Shown in pieces: positions 17,581 to 24,267 of a stretch of DNA of 64,000 nucleotides. Position numbers and translations under genes: made by a program. The stretch is from Deinococcus alpinitundrae (lineage in GTDB: Bacteria; Deinococcota; Deinococci; Deinococcales; Deinococcaceae), in NCBI RefSeq assembly GCF_009982895.1, contig NZ_WXZL01000004.1, positions 62,001-126,000 of the forward strand, written 5' to 3'. Every line of letters begins with the position of its first letter. The stretch's first letter is position 1. The notes beneath the pieces were generated by a model. That model was given only the letters and a program-made list of their open reading frames with translations, had not been told where the DNA came from and searched no databases.

Positions 17581-18537
17581 ATGGGCGCTTTACAACTTAA
17601 GAAGCGGCTGCCCTATCAATCACTCTCGCCCAAGTATCGCCGCGCCGACATTTACCGCCGTGAGCTTCTGGCTACCCTGCCAGCCAGTCGCTACCCGCTG
17701 CTTAGAGCTTACATCGCACTTCACGGCTTCCTGCCCGACATTGCAGCAGATACTCCAAAGAAGCGTCTCAGAGCAGCCAAAGCGACCATTCAGCGTATTC
17801 GCTGGCTTGCTAGCCAGTATGGAAGCCTGAGCATGTGGACGCTGGATTTATCGGAGCTGGATAACCTAGACCTCTACTCAGTCGTTCTAGCGGCTGAAGC
17901 ACATGCGACTGTGCGCGGCTGGCTGGCTACGGCTTGCCTTATGGGAACCTGGACAGTCGAAAGGGGGAGGGACGGGCGAACACACGCTCACGTGGTCACG
18001 TCCTCAGCCGCTATAAAAGGCGCTGGCATCAGGCGAACAGATGTTTACGACCTTGACGATTTTGATTATTTGGCCAAACCAGGAGATGCCCGCCTGACCC
18101 GCTTCCTGCCCGAAGATTTAGCCCTTTGGGGGCTTGACGCTTTGCAAAGAATGAAGCTTGACGGCCTCGAAACTTACCTCACTGCCCGCGCTGGTATCGG
18201 CTTGGGCAGGCGTCTCCCTCGCCTCCGTAGTGACTACGTGTTACGCAGCCCTAAAACTCTGCCAGTAAACGAGTCAGTTAAAGAGTCAGGAACCGACAAG
18301 GCCAGGTCAGCCGTTCACTCGTTTTTGACCTCACGTCGGGGTGTGACCATCACCCACTCACAGCTAGTCCAACTGGCAGCGGAAAGCGGCAACATCAAAG
18401 ACAGGGCAGCGCTTCAAGCCGTGAGGGGCGTGCTTAAAGTGCTGGAAAGCGATATTCAGGAGGCGCGGCAACTAGGCAGGGGGAAACCCCGCACTTATAC
18501 CTATCTTCCAGAGCAAGGCGGGCAGCGTGCTTCCTGA
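17581..18537 (+). CDS. Putative HUH-endonuclease replication initiator (Rep)
   Basis: A 318-residue protein. Three spaced motifs match rolling-circle Rep proteins: motif 1 MWTLDL (85-90), motif 2 GRTHAHVV with the His-x-His pair at 135 and 137 after WTVERGRDG, and motif 3 DYLAKPGD with Tyr163 and Lys166, like the YxxKxxD pattern of pC194-type initiators. The C-terminus from about residue 245 looks like a winged helix (ITHSQLVQLAAESGN, then VRGVLKVLES). Tyr163 would be the nicking residue. It overlaps the downstream excisionase gene by 11 bp. Rep activity is inferred from motifs only; a transcription factor with a chance match is the alternative. Confidence 0.55.
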   Translation: MGALQLKKRLPYQSLSPKYRRADIYRRELLATLPASRYPLLRAYIALHGFLPDIAADTPKKRLRAAKATIQRIRWLASQYGSLSMWTLDLSELDNLDLYSVVLAAEAHATVRGWLATACLMGTWTVERGRDGRTHAHVVTSSAAIKGAGIRRTDVYDLDDFDYLAKPGDARLTRFLPEDLALWGLDALQRMKLDGLETYLTARAGIGLGRRLPRLRSDYVLRSPKTLPVNESVKESGTDKARSAVHSFLTSRRGVTITHSQLVQLAAESGNIKDRAALQAVRGVLKVLESDIQEARQLGRGKPRTYTYLPEQGGQRAS

Positions 18538-18742
18538 CGGCGTTCCTTCCTTGCTGAAGCTGAATCAAGCCGCGCAAGTGCTGAACCTTGCAGAACGGAC
18601 GGTGAAGGGCTGGCTAGAGCGCGGCGTGCTGCCCTACGTTCAGCCGTCAGGACGAAAAGGCGCTCGACTTATCCCGTCCGCTGATCTGGCGGACTTCGCG
18701 GCCCGCTTTGGCCTTGCGCTGGATTGGGAACGCGCTCTGTAA
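18527..18742 (+). CDS. Excisionase-type helix-turn-helix protein (Xis)
   Basis: A 71-residue protein from a GTG at 18527 that overlaps the end of the Rep gene. The sequence LNQAAQVLNLAERTVKGWLE followed by GVLP and KGARLIPSADLADF is the MerR-like HTH_17 excisionase pattern: helix-turn-helix, a wing with Arg/Lys, and a closing helix. Adjacent to Rep and in the same element as the integrase, it is the natural candidate for directing excision. A transcriptional role is also possible. Confidence 0.8.
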   Translation: MLPDGVPSLLKLNQAAQVLNLAERTVKGWLERGVLPYVQPSGRKGARLIPSADLADFAARFGLALDWERAL

Positions 18743-18799
18743 TCGGCTCAAGCGGCTCGAAACGCGGCAACACGTCGCCAGTGAAGGCAGGGTAACGAC

Positions 18800-18973
18800 A
18801 TGGACACATCAGAGACAGACCAGAAGCTAGAGAAGAGCTTTGCCGCCTTGCTGGAGGAAGAGGAGCAGCACCAGTTCACCCGCCCAGAAATCCAGTATCA
18901 GCGCCGCGCCGTGCAAGGTGTGTCTGAGACGTGGGGGGAAGCCGAAAAAGCAGACGCGAAGGGGAAGAAATGA
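18800..18973 (+). CDS. 57-residue charged element protein
   Basis: A 57-codon frame from the ATG at 18800 to the TGA at 18973. It begins MDTSETDQKLEKSF, contains the acidic block LLEEEEQ, and ends in a lysine-rich tail. A GGCAGGG stretch precedes the ATG. Its TGA overlaps the ATG of the next gene (ATGA at 18970-18973), which supports it as real and as the first member of a coupled chain. The function is unknown. Confidence 0.6.
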   Translation: MDTSETDQKLEKSFAALLEEEEQHQFTRPEIQYQRRAVQGVSETWGEAEKADAKGKK

Positions 18974-19605
18974 TGACAATTCCAGAACAGCTTGAGCGTG
19001 CGCTTGCTGACCTAGCCGCACTCGAATCAGACAACGCCACTCTAGAAGCGAACGCCGCCGCTCAGGACTCAGCCCTCATAGCCACGCGCCGCGAGTCTCG
19101 CAGTGGTACGGCAACCTTTGAGGCAGTAGTCAAGGCACAGACCCGCACTCAAGCCGCACGGGGGCTACTCGACCAACATAGGCAAGACGTAGCCGATGCC
19201 CGCGCTTTACTGGAAGAGTTGGAAGCCGCCGCGCTTTCTCTTGACCTCTTAGCAGAAGGCCGCGCCGCCTTCCAGATGATGCGAGAGGTAAAAGAGGCTC
19301 ACAACGTCATTGCCGTACAGACTGATGCGGCAGTAAGGAGAGGCGTTAGAGAACTTGCCGCGCTGGAAGACAGTTATGCACAAGCCCACTCAAGGCTCAG
19401 GGCTGCCCTTATCCTCAACGTAGAGAGCCTTCACGGGGTCAATCCCTATATCTCCACCCGCCTAACCTACGTACCCTCTCCTGAGCGTTTGAGCGGGCAA
19501 GCGTTCCTGCGAGAAATCGACCCGGAACTGAGCGAACCGTCCGCCCTGAGTCTCAAGCCGCTGAACCGTCCGGCAAACCTCGCCCACGTCTCGGAGAATG
19601 CCTAA
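18970..19605 (+). CDS. Coiled-coil element protein, function unknown
   Basis: A 211-residue protein whose ATG overlaps the preceding stop. Residues 1-140 are almost entirely heptad-like and rich in Ala, Glu and Leu (for example LERALADLAALESDNATLEA and ALLEELEAAALSLDLL), predicting a long coiled coil. The last 60 residues are Pro-containing and less regular. There is no signal peptide or membrane helix. Long coiled coils next to packaging-type genes can be scaffolds, but nothing here proves that. Confidence 0.65.
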   Translation: MMTIPEQLERALADLAALESDNATLEANAAAQDSALIATRRESRSGTATFEAVVKAQTRTQAARGLLDQHRQDVADARALLEELEAAALSLDLLAEGRAAFQMMREVKEAHNVIAVQTDAAVRRGVRELAALEDSYAQAHSRLRAALILNVESLHGVNPYISTRLTYVPSPERLSGQAFLREIDPELSEPSALSLKPLNRPANLAHVSENA

Positions 19606-19876
19606 GCAGAGTGACCGGGGGGGGGCAGCGAGCGGCGCGGCGCTCTCCCCCGCTGACAGACGGGGCGCAGCTTCAGAACTGGGAAGCCTGGAAGATGCCC
19701 GGCGCGTGCTGTGGGCCGCACTGAAACGCGCTGAGCGCAGCTTGAAAGCACGGGATCACGCTACAGCCCTCAGAGGTGTTCACGCCGTCAGCCAGTGCGC
19801 CGCCGCTTATACCCGGCTTGTGGAAGTCTCCGAGCTGGAAGCCCGCATCACAGCGCTGGAAGAGGGTAAACCATGA
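19598..19876 (+). CDS. Small element protein with a G9 tract near its start
   Basis: A 92-residue protein overlapping the previous gene by eight bases. Codons 7-9 lie in a run of nine G residues, a possible slippage site. The C-terminal half (RSLKARDHATALRGVHAVSQ, then YTRLVEVSELEARITALEEG) resembles small helical proteins that sit near phage terminase genes, but the match is weak and no terminase is present. The function is unknown. Confidence 0.55.
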   Translation: MPKQSDRGGAASGAALSPADRRGAASELGSLEDARRVLWAALKRAERSLKARDHATALRGVHAVSQCAAAYTRLVEVSELEARITALEEGKP

Positions 19877-20073
19877 AGCTGCTCACTCGTGAGGAACGCA
19901 AGGCGGTGGGAGCCAAGATGAAGCGAGACGCCGCGCTAGCACAGCGTCTTAACTCGCTCGAACTTGAATCCGGTCAGCCCGCCCCGGCTGAACTTGTCCT
20001 AGCCGTGCTGGACAGCTTAAAGCAATCACTAGACCTGCAAGCGCGGGTGATGCGTAGGCTTGACCGCTCATGA
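19873..20073 (+). CDS. Small element protein (66 residues)
   Basis: The ATG overlaps the previous TGA as ATGA. The product is helical and basic at the N-terminus (LTREERKAVGAKMKRD) and ends in SLKQSLDLQARVMRRLDRS. It is not recognised. It belongs to the translationally coupled series 18800-20513. Confidence 0.55.
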   Translation: MKLLTREERKAVGAKMKRDAALAQRLNSLELESGQPAPAELVLAVLDSLKQSLDLQARVMRRLDRS

Positions 20074-20513
20074 GTGGACGACTGGCTAGGGTGCGTGACT
20101 TGGAAGGGGCAGCACAGGCTAAGAGAGAAATCAGGGCTGAACACAATCGCCTAAAGGAAGATCGAATAGGCCAGATGTGGAATGCACAGGACATAGCCAC
20201 CATGCGCGAGATGTTCAAAACCTTGAGGGAAGATAAGGCGCTCACTGATCGAATTGAGTCAACGTTTCCAGACGTTGCAGAGCTTGCTGGCGAGATTGAA
20301 GTGATGGGCTGGTTTGAGCGCTGGAATTGGGAGTTAAAACAAGATGATGTATGGCCGCCCGCGCCGCCAGAGACAGCAGGCTACCTTGCAGCGGGATTTG
20401 CCGTCTGGGATGAACTAGCGGCCCGCCCTGACCTGACAGCGCACGAGACGACTAGCACCCGCTGGGAACTAGCCATCTTGCGTTATTTGGAGATCGTCGC
20501 CCATGTCCTCTAG
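20070..20513 (+). CDS. Element protein, function unknown (147 residues)
   Basis: The ATG overlaps the previous stop as ATGA, and this is the last gene of the coupled series. The N-terminus is charged and helical (RVRDLEGAAQAKREIRAEHN); the middle has Trp-rich MGWFERWNWELKQDDVWPP; the C-terminus is helical. There are no membrane helices. It is not recognised. A gap of 61 bp with its own -10-like box separates it from the Cro/CI-type regulator. Confidence 0.55.
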   Translation: MSGRLARVRDLEGAAQAKREIRAEHNRLKEDRIGQMWNAQDIATMREMFKTLREDKALTDRIESTFPDVAELAGEIEVMGWFERWNWELKQDDVWPPAPPETAGYLAAGFAVWDELAARPDLTAHETTSTRWELAILRYLEIVAHVL

Positions 20514-20574
20514 CGTGTAAACCACGGTTGACACTATCCGCATTCCGGCGAGCGACAGCGCATAGAATACCCGC

Positions 20575-20802
20575 ATGGGAGAAATAGAGATACGGCTAAG
20601 CGAAATAATGGGGCGGCACAGACTGAAGCAGAGGCAACTTGCAGAAGCTTCAGGCGTGCGCCCCGCTGCCATTCATGCCCTCTATCACGGGCAACGTAAC
20701 CGAGTGGAGCTAGAACACCTTGCCGCCATTCTGGACGCGCTGTACACCCTCACAGGCCAGCGCTACAGCGTCGCTGACATTCTGGCTTACACGGAGGACT
20801 GA
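20575..20802 (+). CDS. Cro/CI-type (XRE) helix-turn-helix regulator
   Basis: A 75-residue DNA-binding protein with the XRE layout: IMGRHRLKQRQLAEASGVRP as helices 1 to 3, then AAIHALYHGQRNRVELEHLA and AILDAL as helices 4 and 5. TAGAAT (20563-20568) lies six bases before the ATG, so it probably has its own leaderless promoter. A GGAGG in its last codons serves the integrase two bases further on, so the two are probably cotranscribed. It is likely the switch that controls integrase expression. Confidence 0.8.
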   Translation: MGEIEIRLSEIMGRHRLKQRQLAEASGVRPAAIHALYHGQRNRVELEHLAAILDALYTLTGQRYSVADILAYTED

Positions 20803-20804
20803 CC

Positions 20805-22139
20805 ATGCCACGCAAAGCAGTTTTGAAAGACACACCCACGCCGCGCAAGGCGAAACGCGGCAACGGTGAGGGAACAGTGCGGCAGGTCGGCAAGAAATGG
20901 CGTTGGGAAATCAATCTGGGCTACCGCTCAAGCGGCTCACGTATCTCGCGTTCAGGCTATGCCGAGACGAAAGGGAAAGCGGAAGCCGCCAAAAGTGCCG
21001 CCCTGACGGACTATTCACGCGGCTTGATCGGAGAGCCTGACCGGGTGACAGTGGCAGACTTCGCGGCCCGCTGGCTACGCCGTCAGCATGACGTGACCAC
21101 ACGCACTGCTAAGAAGTACGGGCAAGAATTGGGCTACGCCCTGGAACACATCGGCTCTACGCGCCTTCAAGACGTGCGCCCGCATCATCTCAAGGACACC
21201 GTGACCCTTCTTGCTGCCCGTGAGATGCGAAACGGCACGCGCATGTCCAGAAGCACGTTAGGCCGCACCCTGACTCGCCTTCGTTCACTGTTTAGGGAAG
21301 CGGTAGCCGATCAGATCATTTACGTGAATCCGATGGACGGCGTAAAGCTGCCTAAGATCAGCGTGAATGAAACGGCGTCGGTCAAGGCGCTCAACCCCGA
21401 TCAAGCGGCGCGACTGCACACCATCGGCTCAGTGCTGTATGACGCGGGCCTGTGCCGCCTTTGGCCCGCCCTGTTCGTTTCACTGGGCATGGGCCTACGG
21501 CGCGGCGAAGTGATGGGCCTGAAGTGGGCAGACATTGACCTAGAGCGGGGAACACTGCGTATCCGGCAGACCCGCGTGATGGACGTTCAAGGCATCGTGA
21601 CCGGAAATCCCAAAACCACAAACTCAAGGCGAGAGCTGCACCTGCCCGCAAGCGTGACAGCCCTTCTCAGGCGACACAGAACCGCTCAGAACGCTGAACG
21701 GGCAATGGCTGGCCTAGCGTGGCAGGAAGGCGGTGTGGTGTTCGCTACAGCGCTGGGAGAGTGGACACACCCCGACAACTTGAACCGCGCTCTGAACGCC
21801 GTGCTGAGCTGGACAGAGCCGACACGGGCCACTCAGGACGGAAGGGGCAGTGTTTGGACTCGCGTACCCCGTGACTTGTGGGCCAGCCTCAAAGCAGCGG
21901 TGCTGGCAGGTGAACGTCTACCCGACATTTCCCCCCATGATCTGCGGCACACTTACGCAACCCTGGCACTTCGTCAGCGTGTACCTGTAGAAGTGGTGTC
22001 GAAAAATCTTGGACACGGTAGCCCTGGAATCACGCTCACCGTTTACCGGCATGTTCTGGATGATGAGCTGAGGGCAACAGTGGTGGACCTGTTCCCAGTG
22101 CTACCCGTGCTGCCTAGCGCTGTAGCGATACTGAATTAA
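20805..22139 (+). CDS. int: Tyrosine-type site-specific integrase
   Basis: A 444-residue phage-type integrase. An N-terminal arm-binding domain (GEGTVRQVGKKWRWEINLGY) is followed by a SAM-like core-binding domain (about 82-180) and a catalytic domain. Catalytic residues: Arg232 in GLRRGE, Lys270, His378 and Arg381 in HDLRH, His404 in LGHGS, and nucleophile Tyr414 in TVYRH. The set is complete. The gene lies beside attR and the intact tRNA-Arg and should recombine the 58-bp repeat. Confidence 0.95.
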   Translation: MPRKAVLKDTPTPRKAKRGNGEGTVRQVGKKWRWEINLGYRSSGSRISRSGYAETKGKAEAAKSAALTDYSRGLIGEPDRVTVADFAARWLRRQHDVTTRTAKKYGQELGYALEHIGSTRLQDVRPHHLKDTVTLLAAREMRNGTRMSRSTLGRTLTRLRSLFREAVADQIIYVNPMDGVKLPKISVNETASVKALNPDQAARLHTIGSVLYDAGLCRLWPALFVSLGMGLRRGEVMGLKWADIDLERGTLRIRQTRVMDVQGIVTGNPKTTNSRRELHLPASVTALLRRHRTAQNAERAMAGLAWQEGGVVFATALGEWTHPDNLNRALNAVLSWTEPTRATQDGRGSVWTRVPRDLWASLKAAVLAGERLPDISPHDLRHTYATLALRQRVPVEVVSKNLGHGSPGITLTVYRHVLDDELRATVVDLFPVLPVLPSAVAILN

Positions 22140-22144
22140 ACCCA

Positions 22145-22166
22145 GTTACGCCAAAGCTACGCCAAA
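22145..22166 (+). repeat. Right arm-type 22-bp direct repeat
   Basis: Identical to 16409-16430 and in the same orientation. It carries TACGCCAAA twice, 11 bp apart, and lies between the integrase stop and the attR core. It is a probable integrase arm site. Confidence 0.7.
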
Positions 22167-22171
22167 TGCAC

Positions 22172-22200
22172 AAAACCCCTACCGGTCAAGTAGGGGTTTT
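22172..22200. terminator. Bidirectional terminator of int and tRNA-Arg
   Basis: Perfect 11-bp arms AAAACCCCTAC (22172-22182) and GTAGGGGTTTT (22190-22200) with a seven-base loop. The A/T ends give a U-run in either direction. It is supplied by the element and replaces the tRNA terminator left at 16181-16211. Confidence 0.85.
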
Positions 22201-22202
22201 CA

Positions 22203-22260
22203 CTGTGCTGGACGTGGTGCACTCGACTGGAATCGAACCAGTGGCCTGCCCCTTAGGAGG
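22203..22260. repeat. attR: 58-bp repeat within tRNA-Arg
   Basis: This is the right copy of the direct repeat. Because it restores the anticodon loop through to CCA, integration keeps tRNA-Arg functional. The crossover must lie within the 58 bp. Confidence 0.93.
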
Positions 22261-22291
22261 GGGCCGCTCTATCCGACTGAGCTACGAGTGC
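22215..22291 (-). tRNA. tRNA-Arg (anticodon CCT)
   Basis: On the minus strand the acceptor arms GCACTCG and CGAGTGC, D arm GCTC/GAGC, anticodon stem GCCCC/GGGGC with loop CTCCTAA (anticodon CCT) and T arm ACTGG/CCAGT are complete, with ACCA encoded at the 3' end. The length is 77 nt. It decodes AGG. Its 3' half is contributed by the integrated element. TATACT (22332-22337, minus strand) is a candidate -10 box. Confidence 0.95.
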
Positions 22292-22652
22292 CGAAGACAG
22301 GGTTAGGCTGATGCAAAATCCTGCGCGGCGCAGTATAGAGCATTTTCTCACCGCCTCCACTTGGCGGAGAGCGGATGGGCCTTCAGATTTCAGCGCAGGG
22401 CTGAAACGCAATCCGGAGGAAAAGCAGGGCCACACCAGTATTCTCGGGAGGTCGGCGAACCTTGCGTTGGGGGCGTCGCGACGCAGCCAGCTACTCCAAC
22501 ATGAGGAAGTTTCCCGTTCCCGACGCCAGCAGATCGACATCTTCTCTGGGACTAGGAGCGCCTCTGCGGCCTTTCGTCCACGGTTCAGTGCATGGTTCTT
22601 GACTCCGGCTGTATACCGCGCTATACTTTTCCTATAAGTCAAACGACAAAAG
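22292..22652. other. Intergenic stretch without a supported gene
   Basis: About 360 bases lie between tRNA-Arg and a terminator. Open frames on both strands lack a family match, ribosome site and coding character. Visible structure: a hairpin TTTCAGC-GCAGG-GCTGAAA near 22388-22406 and an inverted GTATAC...GTATA-like box around 22611-22626. It could hold a small RNA, but I see no recognised class (not tmRNA, RNase P or SRP RNA). Confidence 0.4.
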
Positions 22653-22675
22653 CCGCCCGCGAGGCGGATTTTTTT
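22653..22675. terminator. Terminator with T-run on the plus strand
   Basis: CCGCC (22653-22657) pairs with GGCGG (22663-22667) and seven T residues follow. On the minus strand the same stem is followed by CTTTTG, so it may also end the gene at 22700-22981. Confidence 0.75.
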
Positions 22676-22699
22676 ATGCCTCTTCGCACTCGAACTCCT

Positions 22700-22981
22700 T
22701 TACCAGCCGAGCTGGCGCATGGCGTCGAGTTCTTCCAGATCACGCAGGGTCGATAAGGTGTCGCCGCCTTTGCCGTGCAGGCCGCAGCCGCCCACATTGG
22801 CACGCGGAATGCACATCACGTCCAGACTGCGGCTGAGGCCGCCGCTGAGCAGCTTGACATTCTTCAGCACGATGACCTCACCGAGCTGTGGCAGGGCGTC
22901 CACCACCCGCCCGGCCTCCTCCCCGCTGAGCAGTTCGCCCTCAACCAGTACACCTTGAACGAGCAGCACGACTTTGGACAT
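22700..22981 (-). CDS. Conserved-looking small protein, function unknown
   Basis: A 93-residue protein from the ATG at 22981, with TAAGCT (22988-22993) six bases upstream, so it is probably leaderless. The sequence alternates hydrophobic strands and turns (MSKVVLLVQGVLVEGELLSG, then EVIVLKNVKLLSGG) and contains a Gly/Cys patch NVGGCGLHGKGG before a helical end. It has no signal peptide. Codon use matches the chromosome. It is not recognised. Confidence 0.7.
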   Translation of the reverse strand: MSKVVLLVQGVLVEGELLSGEEAGRVVDALPQLGEVIVLKNVKLLSGGLSRSLDVMCIPRANVGGCGLHGKGGDTLSTLRDLEELDAMRQLGW

Positions 22982-23085
22982 GTAAGAAGCTTACGCGGCA
23001 GGTGGGCGCATCCGAAGCCCAGACAGGCCAGACCTTCGATGTTCTGTAACGCCCATTTGACGCCTGATTTTTTATGGTGTGATCC

Positions 23086-23829
23086 ATGACTAGAACCCGA
23101 ACTCTCCTGGCAGCAGCGCTCACCCTCGGCCTCCTCGCGCCCGCCTCGGCCCAGACCCTGATTCTCAACGGCAATGTCTCCGCCGACAAGACCGTGGTCG
23201 TGGGCGGCAAGACCTACGTGCCGCTGAGCGCCCTTTCCAGCCTGGGCATTCAGGTCAGCACCGGCAGCGGCGTGACCAGTCTGACGGGTGGCAAGGCGGT
23301 GGCCACCGCGCCCAGCACGACCACAGCAGCCACGCCCAACAACGGCGCGGGCGGTGCCAATCAGAAGGCCAGCGTGTCAGGCTGCCTGAACGAATGGCTC
23401 TTTGACGGCGTGTGGCGTATGCGGGTGACCAAGGTTCAGCCGACGGTCAATTCGGGCCGGGGCGACCGTCCGGCCTGGGGCGTGACGGTGGAAGTCAAGA
23501 ACGGCACCACCCAGACCCTGAAGATGTCCGAAAACGGCATCGATTACAACAACGCCATCAACCTGTCGTTCCCCGACGGCAGCAGCATGGGCAGCGCTGC
23601 TCGCTCGGCCTGGCAGGACAAGGTCTATACCAAGTTGCCGCAGGGCGTCGGCACAGTGCATCAGTTCATCATCGACCCGGACGATTCCATGACCCTGGCC
23701 CAGTTGCAGGCCAACCCGCCCAGCAAATTCCTGTTCGAAGTCGTGAAGAAAGTCGATTCGTCGGCCAAAGGAGTGGGCTTCACCGTCCCCGACCCCAGCT
23801 TCCGGGTGGATTTGAGCTGCAAGAAATAG
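23086..23829 (+). CDS. Secreted protein with copper-amine-oxidase-N-like stalk domain
   Basis: A 247-residue exported protein. The signal peptide LLAAALTLGLLAPASAQ is followed by LILNGNVSADKTVVVGGKTY and VPLSALSSLGIQV, the pattern of the copper amine oxidase N-terminal-like domain found in many bacterial surface proteins. A Thr/Ala linker leads to a C-terminal beta-rich domain (about 95-247) with two Cys residues. TATGGT is seven bases before the ATG. The function is unknown. Confidence 0.75.
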   Translation: MTRTRTLLAAALTLGLLAPASAQTLILNGNVSADKTVVVGGKTYVPLSALSSLGIQVSTGSGVTSLTGGKAVATAPSTTTAATPNNGAGGANQKASVSGCLNEWLFDGVWRMRVTKVQPTVNSGRGDRPAWGVTVEVKNGTTQTLKMSENGIDYNNAINLSFPDGSSMGSAARSAWQDKVYTKLPQGVGTVHQFIIDPDDSMTLAQLQANPPSKFLFEVVKKVDSSAKGVGFTVPDPSFRVDLSCKK

Positions 23830-23920
23830 CCTGAGTGGCAGGAAGGACAACGAGCAGACGCAGCCGAAACCCACCCAAGCGCCTGAACAAAGGCCAAGCC
23901 ACTCCACAGCCAACCCACTC

Positions 23921-23957
23921 AGCGGCCAGCGGTACTTACCAGTCCGTGGCCGCTTTG
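23921..23957 (+). terminator. Terminator after the secreted protein gene
   Basis: AGCGGCCA (23921-23928) pairs with TGGCCGCT (23947-23954), followed by TTTGTC. It lies about 90 bases after the stop at 23829. Confidence 0.65.
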
Positions 23958-24267
23958 TCTATTCACCGGGAACCCTGTCCCAGTTCCCAGGACAAGAGCA
24001 GCCTCAAGACATCGGGACAGGCCCAGACTTACTTTGGCGGTGTCGTTAACCTCTTCGCTTCTCCCTCAAGTCCAGGCTTGAGCGCCCCCTTCAGGAGGAC
24101 ATAACCCGAAACGTCTTTTGGCCGCCCCCACCCGCCCCGGCTGCCCTCAACTCGCCTCAGTTGGCAGCAGCGTCCGGAGAATCCGGTCGGTGGGCACGGG
24201 CCCTCCTCGTCTCCGGCCCCTTGCCTGCAGCATCCGAGAATTTCGTGATTCTCAAAGGAGCATCCGC
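23958..24267. other. Upstream region of the S74-domain gene
   Basis: No gene is supported in these 310 bases. Open frames present lack coding character. There is a GAGAAT...ATTCTC inverted repeat at about 24236-24253, just before the AAGGAG ribosome site at 24257-24262; it could influence initiation. Confidence 0.4.

Larger units (their letters stand above)
16214..22260 (+). mobile_element. tRNA-Arg-integrated element of about 6 kb with Rep, Xis and Int
   Basis: The element is bounded by a 58-bp perfect direct repeat made from the 3' half of tRNA-Arg(CCT). All eleven genes read rightward: HTH-like protein, small protein, HUH-type Rep, excisionase, five small overlapping genes, a Cro/CI-type regulator, and a tyrosine integrase next to attR. 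Twenty-two-bp direct repeats and phased short repeats lie inside the ends. Base use is visibly more A/T-rich than in the flanks. Order rep-xis-int with a tRNA target resembles actinobacterial AICEs such as pSAM2. No TraB/FtsK-like translocase, relaxase or capsid gene is recognised, so movement probably relies on a helper or on natural transformation. Confidence 0.9.

Noticed and set aside
20528..20568. TTGACA/TAGAAT as a classical promoter before the Cro/CI-type gene
   Set aside because: The spacer is 29 bp, too long for sigma70; only the TAGAAT box is kept as a leaderless -10 candidate.
22311..22637. 108-residue frame on the plus strand beside tRNA-Arg
   Set aside because: No ribosome site, no coding character and no family pattern; an antisense frame of similar length is equally open.
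23073..23092. Radiation/desiccation response motif (RDRM) near the secreted protein start
   Set aside because: TTATGGTG...ATCCATGA keeps only one half site and does not form the 17-bp palindrome.
23835..24104. 89-residue frame after the secreted protein gene
   Set aside because: It spans the terminator at 23921-23957 and has a low-complexity, non-protein-like composition.
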